This document shows positions 1 through 7,559 of a stretch of 11,078 nt of DNA, one piece after another. Position 1 is the first letter of the stretch, and the number at the start of each line of letters is the position of its first letter. The DNA comes from an uncultured Pseudomonadota bacterium (lineage in GTDB: Bacteria; Pseudomonadota; Gammaproteobacteria; Burkholderiales; Eutrophovitaceae): the NCBI GenBank assembly GCA_913057845.1, contig CAJXPC010000028.1, forward strand, positions 1 through 11,078. Reading direction: 5' to 3'. The notes under the pieces were generated by a model. That model did not search any database, had not been told where the DNA came from, and saw only the letters and a program-made list of their open reading frames with translations. The position numbers were made by a program, and so were the translations under genes.

Positions 1-31
1 GTCGGCAGCGTCAGATGTGTATAAGAGACAG
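1..31 (+). other. Nextera/Tn5 sequencing adapter (artifact)
   Basis: These bases match the Illumina Nextera read-1 transposase adapter, lacking its first two bases. They end in the 19-bp Tn5 mosaic end (AGATGTGTATAAGAGACAG, positions 13 to 31). This is library-preparation sequence, not genomic DNA. It is an inverted copy of the block at the other end of the contig. Native sequence begins at base 32. Confidence 0.98.
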
Positions 32-914
32 GCGCCAGAGGCAAGTGATCTGGGTCTCCTCGCCGTATCCCAACCATCCCAATGCGTATGTGTGCTTGAG
101 TGGCCTCATGAGGAATAATAAGCTCCTTTGCCTCAGCACTCGGAGCATTCGCGGCTAGGCGTTCTCTATCAAGTGACCCTTGGGGCAGATTTCCTGACAC
201 TTGTTGTGCTATTTCTCGCGCCTGCACCTCATTCAAATCACCCACGATGGTTATCACTGCATTACTCGCACGGTAGAATCGGGAATGAAACCCAACGAGG
301 TCATCTCTAGTGAGCAATTGAAGCGTCAGTTCCGATCCCTCACCGGTGGATCGGTATGGATGTTCCCCGAACAATGTTTGATGGAGAGCCCGGGAGGCAA
401 TTGATGCTGGTCGAGTATTACTCTCTCGCAAAGACACAAGTGACGCGTTTATTTCCCTATCAAGCACTTCTTGAGGAAAAATTGGATTGGACAATATATC
501 AGCGAGAAGATCTACCGACTGACCGAGGGGCTCATCATACGATAAACTCCTCAGCGTGATCCCAGCCCGATCCAGATCAAACCTCCCTCCCATTTGAGAC
601 CCCGTCGTAGCAAGTCGTTCCGCAATTGCATGTTCATCATACTGTCGCGTACCTGTGTCCAGTAACCGCATCGTTAAACGGGATAAGCCTTCCTTACCAT
701 CCGGATCAAAGGCGGCACCAGCCACAAAATCGACCGCAACATCCACCATAGGCAAGCTGGTTGATTGGATGAATATCACTTTGGTACCAAATTCTGTAAC
801 CCACTGTTCTCGCGCTTGAGCATGCACATTCAAAGCATGCACACACAGGAAGAAGACCAGCATCCTGGAATAGGAGCTTAGAGAAGTGAAGGTATGACGA
901 CTGATTCTCAGCAT
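32..914 (-). CDS. M16 family peptidase-like protein, non-catalytic partner (3' part missing)
   Basis: I read one uninterrupted frame of 294 codons from the ATG at 914 to the adapter junction. The product starts with a signal peptide: basic residues near the N-terminus, a hydrophobic stretch around residues 18-30, and likely cleavage after His-Ala or His-Ala-Gln-Ala near residues 31-34. It is therefore predicted to be periplasmic. The fold is M16 (pitrilysin/insulinase), seen in segments such as FDPDGKEGLSRL (69-80) followed by a DTGT turn at 86-89. The zinc motif HxxEH of active members is replaced by RLTMR at residues 79-83, so both metal-binding histidines are arginine. Family knowledge: such proteins act as the second subunit beside an active M16 peptidase. 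A GGAG ribosome binding site (CTCC at 922-925) lies 7 bases before the start. The gene follows the active paralogue after 22 bases, so the two probably form one operon. Family members are about 430-460 residues, so roughly the last third is missing because the contig ends. Confidence 0.9.
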
Positions 915-936
915 ATTGAAGCTCCAACGAAACGTT

Positions 937-2295
937 CTATTTTGATGTCTTTGGCTCAAGGATGGCAATTGTTGCTTGGTGTTCAACCAAATATTTCTCT
1001 GCTACTTGTCGAACCTGGTCAGGAGTAATCACCCGTAACTTTTCATTGATAACATCAGAGGCATTAGGAGCAAATCCAATTGCCCACATCCGTCCCATAC
1101 GGCTGGCCTGCCCAAGCACCGAGTCGCTCGAGAAAACTTGACCAGCAATTACCTGAGCTTTTACTCGATTTAATTCATCCTCACTCACACCGTGGGTGAC
1201 AAGTTTAAGGGCTTCATCAAGCCAAACCGCTTCCAAATCTCTCAACTCTCGGTCTTTGACGGGGGTAAATGCCACATAAAAAACCCCCGGCCCCCTTCTT
1301 AAACCATCATAACTCACACTAACAGAGTGGGCGATTCCCTCCTCCAAAACCAGACGCTTATGCAAACGTGCAGCTGAATGTCCATCTAACACCCCCGCCA
1401 GCAAGTAAAGCGCATAGGGCTCCCAATCTATGTCGATATCATTCAATCGAGGCGCTGGGTAAGCGGTAATTTGAGACGTCATCGTTGTATTTGCTCTAAC
1501 TGTCACCATTCGGCTACCCAAGCGACCCGGTTCTTCCTGAGGTTTTCTAACAGGCAACAGTCGCGACTTAATAGGGCCAAAATACTTCTCGGATAACCGC
1601 ACCACCTCCGCAGGATCCACATCACCAGCAACAACCAAAGCCGCGTTATTTGGGGCATACCAACGACGATACCAATCCGCCGCATCCTCAAGGGTCAAGT
1701 GCTCAAGGTCGTTCATCCAACCCACTATTGGAGTCCTATAAGGATGTGAGAGGTACATCGTTGCGGCTAACTGCTCCATGAGCAACCCACGCGGATTATC
1801 GTCAACTCTCTGCCTTCTCTCCTCCATCACTACGCGCAGCTCGTTATTGAATTCCTCATCGCGCAGTAATAAATTGTGCATTCGATCAGCTTCCAACTTA
1901 ATCGCAAGCTCTAACTCAGAACTATGAAGCTCTTGCAAATACCCGGTGTAGTCAGTTGAAGTAAATGCATTTGACCGCCCGCCCGTTGCAGCTATCCTTT
2001 TCGCATACTCCCCGGGCGCAAGCGTCTCTGTGCCTTGGAACATCATATGTTCGAGCACATGAGCAACCCCGGTACGACCGCCCACTTCATCCATACTTCC
2101 GGCTCGATACCAAACCATCACCGCAGCGACTGGCGATCGACGGTCAGGTTTAACAATAACCCTCAGACCATTTGATAACGTATCCTGGAATACCGACAAG
2201 GCAGGCTGCACGCTGGATTCGGCTAATGCTGAGGAGAGGGCCATCAACGTTGCCACAATAACAAAAACCACTTCTCTCACCCGATTTTTTCTCAT
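937..2295 (-). CDS. Periplasmic M16 family zinc metallopeptidase (pitrilysin-like)
   Basis: Predicted zinc-dependent endopeptidase of about 452 residues. Residues below are counted from an upstream TTG at 2304, which would give 455. A signal peptide is clear: the basic MRKNRVRE segment, then a hydrophobic stretch to about residue 28 ending ALA before ESS. The zinc motif HVLEH is at 82-86 in the usual setting GVAHVLEHMMFQGT. The third zinc ligand expected about 76 residues later falls on Glu162 (or Glu161) in VVMEERR. The C-terminal half carries the second M16 domain. Start choice: the ATG at 2295 begins a normal signal peptide. The TTG at 2304 has a better placed AGGA, 9 bases upstream, and cannot be excluded. 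The gene is transcribed away from ftsY and is followed by its inactive M16 partner. Pairs of active and inactive M16 proteins next to ftsY occur in Pseudomonas-type genomes. The natural substrate is unknown. Confidence 0.93.
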   Translation of the reverse strand: MRKNRVREVVFVIVATLMALSSALAESSVQPALSVFQDTLSNGLRVIVKPDRRSPVAAVMVWYRAGSMDEVGGRTGVAHVLEHMMFQGTETLAPGEYAKRIAATGGRSNAFTSTDYTGYLQELHSSELELAIKLEADRMHNLLLRDEEFNNELRVVMEERRQRVDDNPRGLLMEQLAATMYLSHPYRTPIVGWMNDLEHLTLEDAADWYRRWYAPNNAALVVAGDVDPAEVVRLSEKYFGPIKSRLLPVRKPQEEPGRLGSRMVTVRANTTMTSQITAYPAPRLNDIDIDWEPYALYLLAGVLDGHSAARLHKRLVLEEGIAHSVSVSYDGLRRGPGVFYVAFTPVKDRELRDLEAVWLDEALKLVTHGVSEDELNRVKAQVIAGQVFSSDSVLGQASRMGRMWAIGFAPNASDVINEKLRVITPDQVRQVAEKYLVEHQATIAILEPKTSK

Positions 2296-2329
2296 ATAAA
2301 TCAATATCTCATGTCCTAAATGAATGACC

Positions 2330-2361
2330 TTTGACGATTAAAACTGTTGGCATCCGTCAAA
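2330..2361. repeat. Inverted repeat in the M16/ftsY divergent spacer
   Basis: TTTGACG at 2330-2336 and CGTCAAA at 2355-2361 form a 7-bp perfect inverted repeat separated by 18 bases. It lies in the 136-base spacer (2305-2440) between the divergent M16 and ftsY genes, about 35 bases upstream of the M16 start codons. The position suits an operator, but no regulator is identified and a chance match is possible. I see no convincing sigma70 promoter for either gene in this spacer. Confidence 0.3.
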
Positions 2362-2440
2362 CCTCAAACGAAAGTTTACAATATCGGTTCGAAATACCAC
2401 TTAATGAACGCGTAAAGCAAATTGACTCGTCCTATATAGA

Positions 2441-3430
2441 ATGTTTAGTTTCCTAAAGTCCCGTAAAGTTTCAAAAGTCATTGAGAGCCCCGATGATTCA
2501 ACAAATGCCACCTCAGAACTTGCGTCAAAAAAGAGCTGGGCTAAGAGCTTATCACTAACACGCTCCAAGCTCGGCCAGCGTCTCTCGCAAATTTTTTCAT
2601 CGAATGGTCCCATTGATGACGATTTGTTTGAACAACTCGAAACAATCCTGATAACCAGTGATGTCGGTGTAGCCGCGACGGAACAACTTATCGCGAATAC
2701 TCAGTCAATTGTAAAAAGAGACAAACTCCAGACAGGACCAGAAGTCAAAGCGGCGCTTAAGTCCGAAATGCTCCGTTTGCTGCAACGTCTTTGCGAACCC
2801 GTGATAGAAAAACCTGGGGAGCCTTACGTTATTTTAATTGCCGGAGTTAATGGTGCAGGGAAAACGACAACCATTGGAAAACTCACAAAACAGTTTGCAA
2901 GTGCTGGTAAAACTGTCTTACTCGCTGCCGGAGATACCTTTCGGGCAGCCGCAGAGGAGCAACTTAAAATTTGGGGCGAACGCAATCAAGTCAGTGTAAT
3001 TTCTCAAGAGAACGGCGACTCCGCTGCTGTAATCTTTGACGCCATTCAATCGGCAAAATCCAAACATATTGATGTTGTCTTGGCCGATACCGCCGGGCGA
3101 CTCCCAACTCAAAAACATTTGATGGCAGAATTAGAGAAAGTGAAACGTGTCATGGGTAAGGCTATTGATACGTCACCCAATGAAGTAATGTTAGTGATTG
3201 ATGCCAATACCGGTCAAAATGCGATCGAACAGGTAAAATCATTCGATAAAGCCCTAGGGATTGATAGCATAGTGCTGACAAAATTGGACGGAACCGCCAA
3301 AGGTGGCTGCTTATTCGGGATTGCTGATTATCGCGCGATCCCTGTAAGATACATCGGCACTGGAGAGGGCATCGATGATTTACAACCATTTGATGCTCAA
3401 GATTTCATCGATGCCATGTTTGAAGAATGA
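2441..3430 (+). CDS. ftsY: Signal recognition particle receptor FtsY (SRP GTPase)
   Basis: FtsY binds the SRP54 homologue Ffh at the inner membrane and delivers translating ribosomes to the SecYEG translocon in a GTP-dependent reaction. The 329-residue product has a short charged N-terminal region (1-45), an N domain of helices (about 45-125) and the G domain. Seen in the G domain are G1 GVNGAGKTT (135-143), the SRP-type motif DTFRAAA (165-171), G3 DTAGR (216-220), G4 TKLD (280-283), then GTAKGG and the closing IPVRYIGTGE motif. E. coli FtsY is much longer because of its acidic A domain, which is reduced here, as in many bacteria. Residue 290 after KGG is Cys, where a hydrophobic residue is commoner. 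The ATG at 2441 has no strong Shine-Dalgarno sequence (AGA just upstream). It is kept because MFSFLK is the typical FtsY beginning. ftsE follows after 24 bases. Confidence 0.98.
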   Translation: MFSFLKSRKVSKVIESPDDSTNATSELASKKSWAKSLSLTRSKLGQRLSQIFSSNGPIDDDLFEQLETILITSDVGVAATEQLIANTQSIVKRDKLQTGPEVKAALKSEMLRLLQRLCEPVIEKPGEPYVILIAGVNGAGKTTTIGKLTKQFASAGKTVLLAAGDTFRAAAEEQLKIWGERNQVSVISQENGDSAAVIFDAIQSAKSKHIDVVLADTAGRLPTQKHLMAELEKVKRVMGKAIDTSPNEVMLVIDANTGQNAIEQVKSFDKALGIDSIVLTKLDGTAKGGCLFGIADYRAIPVRYIGTGEGIDDLQPFDAQDFIDAMFEE

Positions 3431-3454
3431 TTTATTAAATCACCACAAACTTTA

Positions 3455-4108
3455 ATGATCGAAACTGAACAAATATCAAAACGATATCCTGGCGGTCACC
3501 AAGCCCTCAAAAACGTATCGCTTTCCATCCAAGAAGGGGAAATGGTCTTTCTAACGGGCCATTCAGGCGCCGGGAAATCAACCCTCATGAAACTCATTGG
3601 CGGCATCGAGAGGGCCACCAGCGGCTCCATAGCAATTAACGGGACCAAAATCTCAAATTTAACTCGGTCGGCGTTGCCTTACCTCAGACGAAACTTCGGC
3701 TTTGTTTTTCAAGATAATAAATTACTACTGGATCGTAGTGTTTTTCATAACGTAGCGCTCCCCTTATTAATATCAGGTTTCTCAAAGACGGAAATAACAA
3801 CACGCGTGCGTGCTGCATTAGATAAAGTAGGTCTGCTCGAAAAAGAAGGCCTTAGTCCTGTGACGCTATCCGGCGGAGAACAACAGCGGTTATGTATCGC
3901 ACGAGCCATCGTCAACAAACCGGCGATATTGCTAGCAGATGAACCAACTGGGAATCTTGACCCAGGGTATGCCGCCGACATTGTGGCAATGTTTCGCGCG
4001 TTCAACCGCGTAGGTGTCACGGTAGTGATCGCTACGCATGATCCAGCTATGATTCAAGGGTTAGGCGCCCGCATAATCTCGCTCAAGCAGGGAGAGTTGC
4101 AGGAATGA
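3455..4108 (+). CDS. ftsE: Cell division ATP-binding protein FtsE
   Basis: FtsE is the cytoplasmic ATPase of the FtsEX complex. ATP hydrolysis is transmitted through FtsX to periplasmic activators of septal peptidoglycan hydrolases. The 217-residue protein is the normal length. It contains the FtsE N-terminal pattern SKRYPGG (8-14), Walker A GHSGAGKST (35-43), the ABC signature LSGGEQQR, Walker B ILLADEPTGNLD and the switch histidine in ATHD near residue 190. No Shine-Dalgarno sequence is visible in the 24 bases after the ftsY stop. Translation may depend on coupling to ftsY or on the A/T-rich leader. The last four bases overlap the ftsX start (ATGA), which indicates coupled, equimolar synthesis of the two partners. 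Confidence 0.98.
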   Translation: MIETEQISKRYPGGHQALKNVSLSIQEGEMVFLTGHSGAGKSTLMKLIGGIERATSGSIAINGTKISNLTRSALPYLRRNFGFVFQDNKLLLDRSVFHNVALPLLISGFSKTEITTRVRAALDKVGLLEKEGLSPVTLSGGEQQRLCIARAIVNKPAILLADEPTGNLDPGYAADIVAMFRAFNRVGVTVVIATHDPAMIQGLGARIISLKQGELQE

Positions 4109-4998
4109 ATTGGTTTTATATAAGGTTCAGCGCTTTCAGTGACAGCATCAGCAGGTTTTTTCGGCAACCCATCACCTCACTGCTGCATATTCTGGGTATG
4201 GGCATTGCCCTATCCATCCCAATGGGCTGCTACATGCTGCTCGATGGTGCGGACCAATTTTCAAGAAAACTAAACAACTCCACTCAGTTGAATGTATTCC
4301 TGACGACCGAAGCCTCCGATGAGACAGTCAAAACCGCTCAAACACAACTCGAAGAACTATTTGATGGTGATATTAAGTTTATTGATCGCGAACAAGGTCT
4401 CTCAGAATTATCGAAAAACCCTGAATTTAGCGAATTAGTTGCCAACCTTGATACCAATCCAATCCCACACCTGTTCGTTTTAACACCTAACCAGAATGAC
4501 CCTCAACGACTTTTGTCTATTGCTCAAATTATTGAGAATTGGACTTTTGTGGAGGAGGTCAGGTTTGATGCGGATTGGGCCGGCAAACTCGAGTCATTTG
4601 TTAAATTATCAAAAATTCTCGTCATGCTGGTCGTACTTCTCATTGGACTTGGCTTTGTCGCGAGTATTTTCACAACTATTCAATTACAAATCACCATCCG
4701 TAAAGATGAAATCGAAGTGGCGCGACTGGTTGGGGCAACCGGTCGATTCATACGTCGTCCGTTTCTCTACTATGGCTTCATACAAGGTCTACTTGGTGGA
4801 TTATGCGCCGTATTTATTATCTTTTTAGGCATGAAGTATGGGCTAAAATCGATACAGCCAATGCTTGAACCTCTGGGTATTTTCATTCGCAAACCCAGTT
4901 TACTCACGCTGGCGGCACCTTTGATTCTGAGCGTCTCTCTCAGTCTGCTCGGCGCCTGGCTCTCGTCAAACAATCATCTTAGAAAAATTGATTCTTAA
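4105..4998 (+). CDS. ftsX: Cell division ABC transporter permease-like protein FtsX
   Basis: FtsX is the membrane subunit of FtsEX. It does not import or export a known solute but relays conformational change across the inner membrane. The 297-residue product has a short cytoplasmic N-terminus, TM1 at about 24-46, a periplasmic domain at about 47-165 that would contact the hydrolase activator, and three C-terminal helices at about 170-195, 218-245 and 265-288. The conserved cytoplasmic loop KDEIEVARLVGAT follows the second helix and is the FtsE coupling region typical of the family. E. coli FtsX (352 residues) has a longer N-terminus. The shorter form here starts at the ATG overlapping the ftsE stop, which is the only sensible start. 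The gene is followed by 86 bases containing the rpoH promoter. Confidence 0.97.
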   Translation: MNWFYIRFSAFSDSISRFFRQPITSLLHILGMGIALSIPMGCYMLLDGADQFSRKLNNSTQLNVFLTTEASDETVKTAQTQLEELFDGDIKFIDREQGLSELSKNPEFSELVANLDTNPIPHLFVLTPNQNDPQRLLSIAQIIENWTFVEEVRFDADWAGKLESFVKLSKILVMLVVLLIGLGFVASIFTTIQLQITIRKDEIEVARLVGATGRFIRRPFLYYGFIQGLLGGLCAVFIIFLGMKYGLKSIQPMLEPLGIFIRKPSLLTLAAPLILSVSLSLLGAWLSSNNHLRKIDS

Positions 4999-5035
4999 CA
5001 GCATGTTAGGACTAAAAATAGAACTTTTAGAAGGC

Positions 5036-5062
5036 TTGGCACTCTCAGCAGCAGAGTGCTAA
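5036..5062. promoter_or_regulatory. CIRCE operator (predicted HrcA repressor site) on the rpoH promoter
   Basis: The sequence is TTGGCACTC, nine bases, then GAGTGCTAA. The established CIRCE consensus is TTAGCACTC-N9-GAGTGCTAA, so 17 of 18 arm positions match and the spacing is exact. The single difference, A to G in the left arm, also creates the TTGGCA -35 box. The operator covers the -35 box, the spacer and the first three bases of the -10 box, so a bound repressor would block RNA polymerase. HrcA is known to repress through CIRCE and to depend on GroEL for activity, losing repression on heat shock. HrcA itself is not encoded in this window. Control of rpoH by HrcA is my inference from the site. 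Confidence 0.85.
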
Positions 5063-5065
5063 AAT
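5036..5065 (+). promoter_or_regulatory. Predicted sigma70-type promoter of rpoH
   Basis: TTGGCA (5036-5041) fits a -35 box and TAAAAT (5060-5065) a -10 box, with an 18-base spacer. Transcription would begin near 5072, only about 13 bases before the rpoH start codon. The mRNA leader would then be little more than the ribosome binding site AGGA (5073-5076). The promoter lies between ftsX and rpoH, so rpoH can be expressed independently of the fts genes. The boxes are inferred by eye from consensus similarity. Confidence 0.7.
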
Positions 5066-5084
5066 ACACGTTAGGATACAAATT

Positions 5085-5936
5085 ATGAATACTGCCCTTA
5101 TATCAGCGACGTTGCCACCAATCGCCAGCTTGGACTTATATATCCAAGCGGTGAATAAGATCCCACTGCTAACAGCGGAGGAGGAGTCGAGCCTGGCGAA
5201 AAGACTTAAAGAAGAGAATGATCTTGATGCCGCCCGGATCCTCGTTATGTCGCATCTGCGTTTGGTCGTATCAATTGCCCGACGGTTCAACGGATACGGA
5301 CTACCATTTGCAGACCTAATTCAAGAGGGAAATATTGGCTTAATGAAAGCCGTGAAGCGATACGACTACGAAAATGGGGCCAGACTTGTATCATTCGCCA
5401 TGCATTGGATTAAGGCGGAAATTCATGAATTCGTACTCAAGAACTGGCGGATCGTCAAAATCGCCACAACAAAAGCGCAGCGCAAACTCTTCTTTAATTT
5501 ACGGAGTATGCGATCTGATCTCGACACGCTCGACAGCAATGAAATTGATAGGATATCAAAAGCGCTGAACGTTAAAACTAGTGATGTCTCCGAAATGGAG
5601 GCTCGTATGTCAGGACACGACCTCGCGCTCGATCCACTGTCCATGGATGAGGACAATGAGTATTCGCCAATCTCATATTTACCAACCCCAGACTTGGATC
5701 CATCTCAAACCCTTGAAGAAAAACAACTCGAAAAAAATCAAAGTGAGGGCCTGACCGCCGCATTGTTGATTCTTGATGAAAGAAGCCGAGCTATTATTCA
5801 AGCACGATGGCTTAACGAAAAGGACCAATCAACGCTGCATGAATTGGCTGATCAATACGGGGTTTCTGCTGAACGAATTCGACAGATCGAAACTCAGGCC
5901 ATGAAGAAAATGCGAATTGCGATGAGCGAGGCTTAA
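5085..5936 (+). CDS. rpoH: RNA polymerase heat-shock sigma factor RpoH (sigma32)
   Basis: RpoH directs RNA polymerase to heat-shock promoters of chaperone and protease genes. The 283-residue protein is full length. Regions 1.2 to 2.4 cover about residues 15-125. They include the core-binding helix LIQEGNIGLMKAV (78-90) and the -10 recognition segment ending HWIKAEIHEF..NWRIVKIA. The RpoH box QRKLFFNLR (132-140) identifies the heat-shock sigma family rather than RpoD or RpoS, and is the segment linked to chaperone and FtsH control in E. coli. Region 4, with its helix-turn-helix, spans about 228-280 (LHELADQYGVSAERIRQIE). The start is supported by AGGA 8 bases upstream and by alignment of the N-terminus with E. 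coli RpoH. Transcription probably uses the local promoter with the CIRCE site. The gene is convergent with sco, 42 bases between stop codons. Confidence 0.98.
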   Translation: MNTALISATLPPIASLDLYIQAVNKIPLLTAEEESSLAKRLKEENDLDAARILVMSHLRLVVSIARRFNGYGLPFADLIQEGNIGLMKAVKRYDYENGARLVSFAMHWIKAEIHEFVLKNWRIVKIATTKAQRKLFFNLRSMRSDLDTLDSNEIDRISKALNVKTSDVSEMEARMSGHDLALDPLSMDEDNEYSPISYLPTPDLDPSQTLEEKQLEKNQSEGLTAALLILDERSRAIIQARWLNEKDQSTLHELADQYGVSAERIRQIETQAMKKMRIAMSEA

Positions 5937-5978
5937 ACCCTCACTCAAAAAATTGACCTCCAATTATCACCGCCGCGT

Positions 5979-6599
5979 TTAGAGTGGCTCCTTGATCAAT
6001 TGCAAAATATCGCTCGTTAATTCATCTGGATTAGCTCCATATGAAACAAAAAGACGTACCCGACCATCTCGATCGAAAACATATGTGCCTGCGGAATGAT
6101 CTACCGAATAGGTATCAGGCATTGAGCCTTCAATTTTTTGATAAATCACCTTGAATTCCTGAGTGACCGTTGCAATCTCATCAGCGGTACCTGATAAACC
6201 CAAGAAATCTGGATTAAAAGCTCCCATGTAAGAGCCAAGCTTTTCTAAGGTATCCCGTTCTGGATCAACCGTAACAAAAAGAACTTGTACATGTTTCGCA
6301 TCAGCACCAAGCCTTTCCGTCACGACATTGAGCTCCGACAAGGTCGTAGGGCAGACATCAGGGCAGTGCATGAAACCAAAAAACAAAACAACAACCTTGC
6401 CCTTAAAATCAGTTAAGCCAACAGATTGGCCATGGTGACTTGTCAACTCAAACTCTCGTGCGAAATCAGCGCCAGTAATGTCTGTGTGATTGAATTGGGG
6501 GCGACCTCCGGTAGATTTATCACAACCACCAATCAACCCTATAAGCGCAACAAACACTGCCGCCTTAGCAATACTTGGTATTGAAAAATACAGACTCAT
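5979..6599 (-). CDS. sco: SCO1/SenC family copper chaperone lipoprotein for cytochrome oxidase
   Basis: Sco proteins carry copper and handle thiol chemistry needed to form the CuA centre of cytochrome c oxidase subunit II on the periplasmic face. The 206-residue protein has the thioredoxin-like SCO fold with the copper ligands CPDVC (Cys79, Cys83) and His168 in VDHSAG, plus the FVTVDPERDT segment (108-117) conserved in the family. The N-terminus has a hydrophobic stretch ending LIGGC, a lipobox with Cys26 as the likely lipidated residue. Asp27 follows it, which in enterobacteria is an inner-membrane retention signal. Its ATG overlaps the cyoE stop by one base (TAATG), so it is the last gene of the surf1 to sco operon. 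It converges on rpoH. Confidence 0.96.
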   Translation of the reverse strand: MSLYFSIPSIAKAAVFVALIGLIGGCDKSTGGRPQFNHTDITGADFAREFELTSHHGQSVGLTDFKGKVVVLFFGFMHCPDVCPTTLSELNVVTERLGADAKHVQVLFVTVDPERDTLEKLGSYMGAFNPDFLGLSGTADEIATVTQEFKVIYQKIEGSMPDTYSVDHSAGTYVFDRDGRVRLFVSYGANPDELTSDILQLIKEPL

Positions 6600-7486
6600 T
6601 AGAGAATTAGATAATGGTCTAACAACAAGGCCAAAAAAATCAGGGATAAGTATAAAATTGAATATCTAAACGTAGTTCTCGCGACCTCATCAGTGTAATA
6701 CTGCCAAATACGGTAAGAGTAAAACAAAAATATAAGGCCAAGAATTAGAGCTGATACACCATATAACCAATCACTCATCCCAACAACGAACGGAAGCATT
6801 GAGACTGCAAGTAAAATTAAGGTGTACAGAAAAACATGTAACTGAGTAAATTTAACCCCATGCGTTACAGGTAACATAGGTACCTCGGCCTTTGCATACT
6901 CCTCTCGACGATACAGGGCTAATGCCCAAAAATGAGGGGGCGTCCACGCAAATATGATCAGGAAAAGCAACAAAGACTCGTAGGTCACCTCACCTGTAAC
7001 TGCTGCCCAACCGAGGATGGGCGGCATAGCTCCAGACGCACCACCAATAACAATATTTTGAGGCGTCAACGGCTTGAGAATAATGGTGTAGATGACGGCG
7101 TAACCGACAAATGTCGCAAGGGTTAACCACATTGTCAGCGGATTAACAAAAACATACAGCAAAAATAAACCCAGCCCCCCGACAACAAGCGATACCGCAA
7201 CAGTCTCGAAAACAGTCACGGCACCAGTCGGAAGCGGCCTTGCCCGAGTACGAGCCATCACAGCGTCTATTTTTTGCTCAATTAAGCAATTAACCGCAGC
7301 TGCCGCCCCAGCAACCAGCCAAATACCAATAGACCCATAGATCAAAATCTCCGCTGGAGCCAGTGTCGGTTGCGCGAGAAGCATTCCGATAAATGCGGTA
7401 AAGACGATCAACATGATTACTCGAGGTTTTGTAAGCCTCACATAATCTTCGAGACGGGTATACAACGATGTCGTTAATGTGCTCAA
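6599..7486 (-). CDS. cyoE: Protoheme IX farnesyltransferase (heme O synthase)
   Basis: This integral membrane enzyme (CyoE/CtaB/COX10) adds a farnesyl group to heme b to give heme O, the precursor of heme A. The 295-residue protein shows the UbiA-superfamily pattern. The first prenyl-diphosphate site lies around Asn66, Glu70 and Asp74, followed by [10 protein letters not shown] (77-86). The conserved [12 protein letters not shown] segment lies in the central loop. About nine hydrophobic helices are apparent. The first acidic residue of the usual NxxxDxxxD motif is Glu here, a conservative change. The start is a TTG preceded by AGGG 5 bases upstream. A stop codon lies in frame a few codons before it and no ATG occurs nearby, so the non-ATG start is well supported. 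sco overlaps its stop. In Pseudomonas-like clusters a heme A synthase gene precedes it; here only 73 bases separate it from the SCO-like gene. Confidence 0.96.
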   Translation of the reverse strand: MSTLTTSLYTRLEDYVRLTKPRVIMLIVFTAFIGMLLAQPTLAPAEILIYGSIGIWLVAGAAAAVNCLIEQKIDAVMARTRARPLPTGAVTVFETVAVSLVVGGLGLFLLYVFVNPLTMWLTLATFVGYAVIYTIILKPLTPQNIVIGGASGAMPPILGWAAVTGEVTYESLLLFLIIFAWTPPHFWALALYRREEYAKAEVPMLPVTHGVKFTQLHVFLYTLILLAVSMLPFVVGMSDWLYGVSALILGLIFLFYSYRIWQYYTDEVARTTFRYSILYLSLIFLALLLDHYLIL

Positions 7487-7559
7487 GGTATCCCTGTCAG
7501 ACTAACCATAAAAAAGAACTAAGTTTACCATTTGACCAATAGCGCGGGCGAATTACTCA

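Noticed and set aside
706..927. 73-codon minus-strand frame ahead of the partial M16 gene
   Set aside because: It is out of frame with the long open M16 frame that starts at 914 and runs to the contig end. The latter has a signal peptide, a ribosome binding site and family motifs.
2422..2437. TTGACT and TATATA close together before ftsY as a promoter
   Set aside because: The spacing is far too short for a -35/-10 pair, and a TATATA -10 box would start transcription inside the ftsY coding region.
3745..4020. 91-codon frame antisense to ftsE
   Set aside because: It is a shadow of the conserved ABC signature and Walker B coding region, with no ribosome binding site and no recognisable protein pattern.
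5012..5030. CTAAAA/TTTTAG inverted repeat after ftsX as a terminator
   Set aside because: The stem is six A/T-rich pairs with no following T-run; it is unlikely to terminate transcription.
5937..5978. Terminator in the convergent rpoH-sco gap
   Set aside because: Only a 5-bp AATTG/CAATT stem beside a T-run on the minus strand is visible. That is too weak to call, so the two transcripts may overlap or end by another mechanism.
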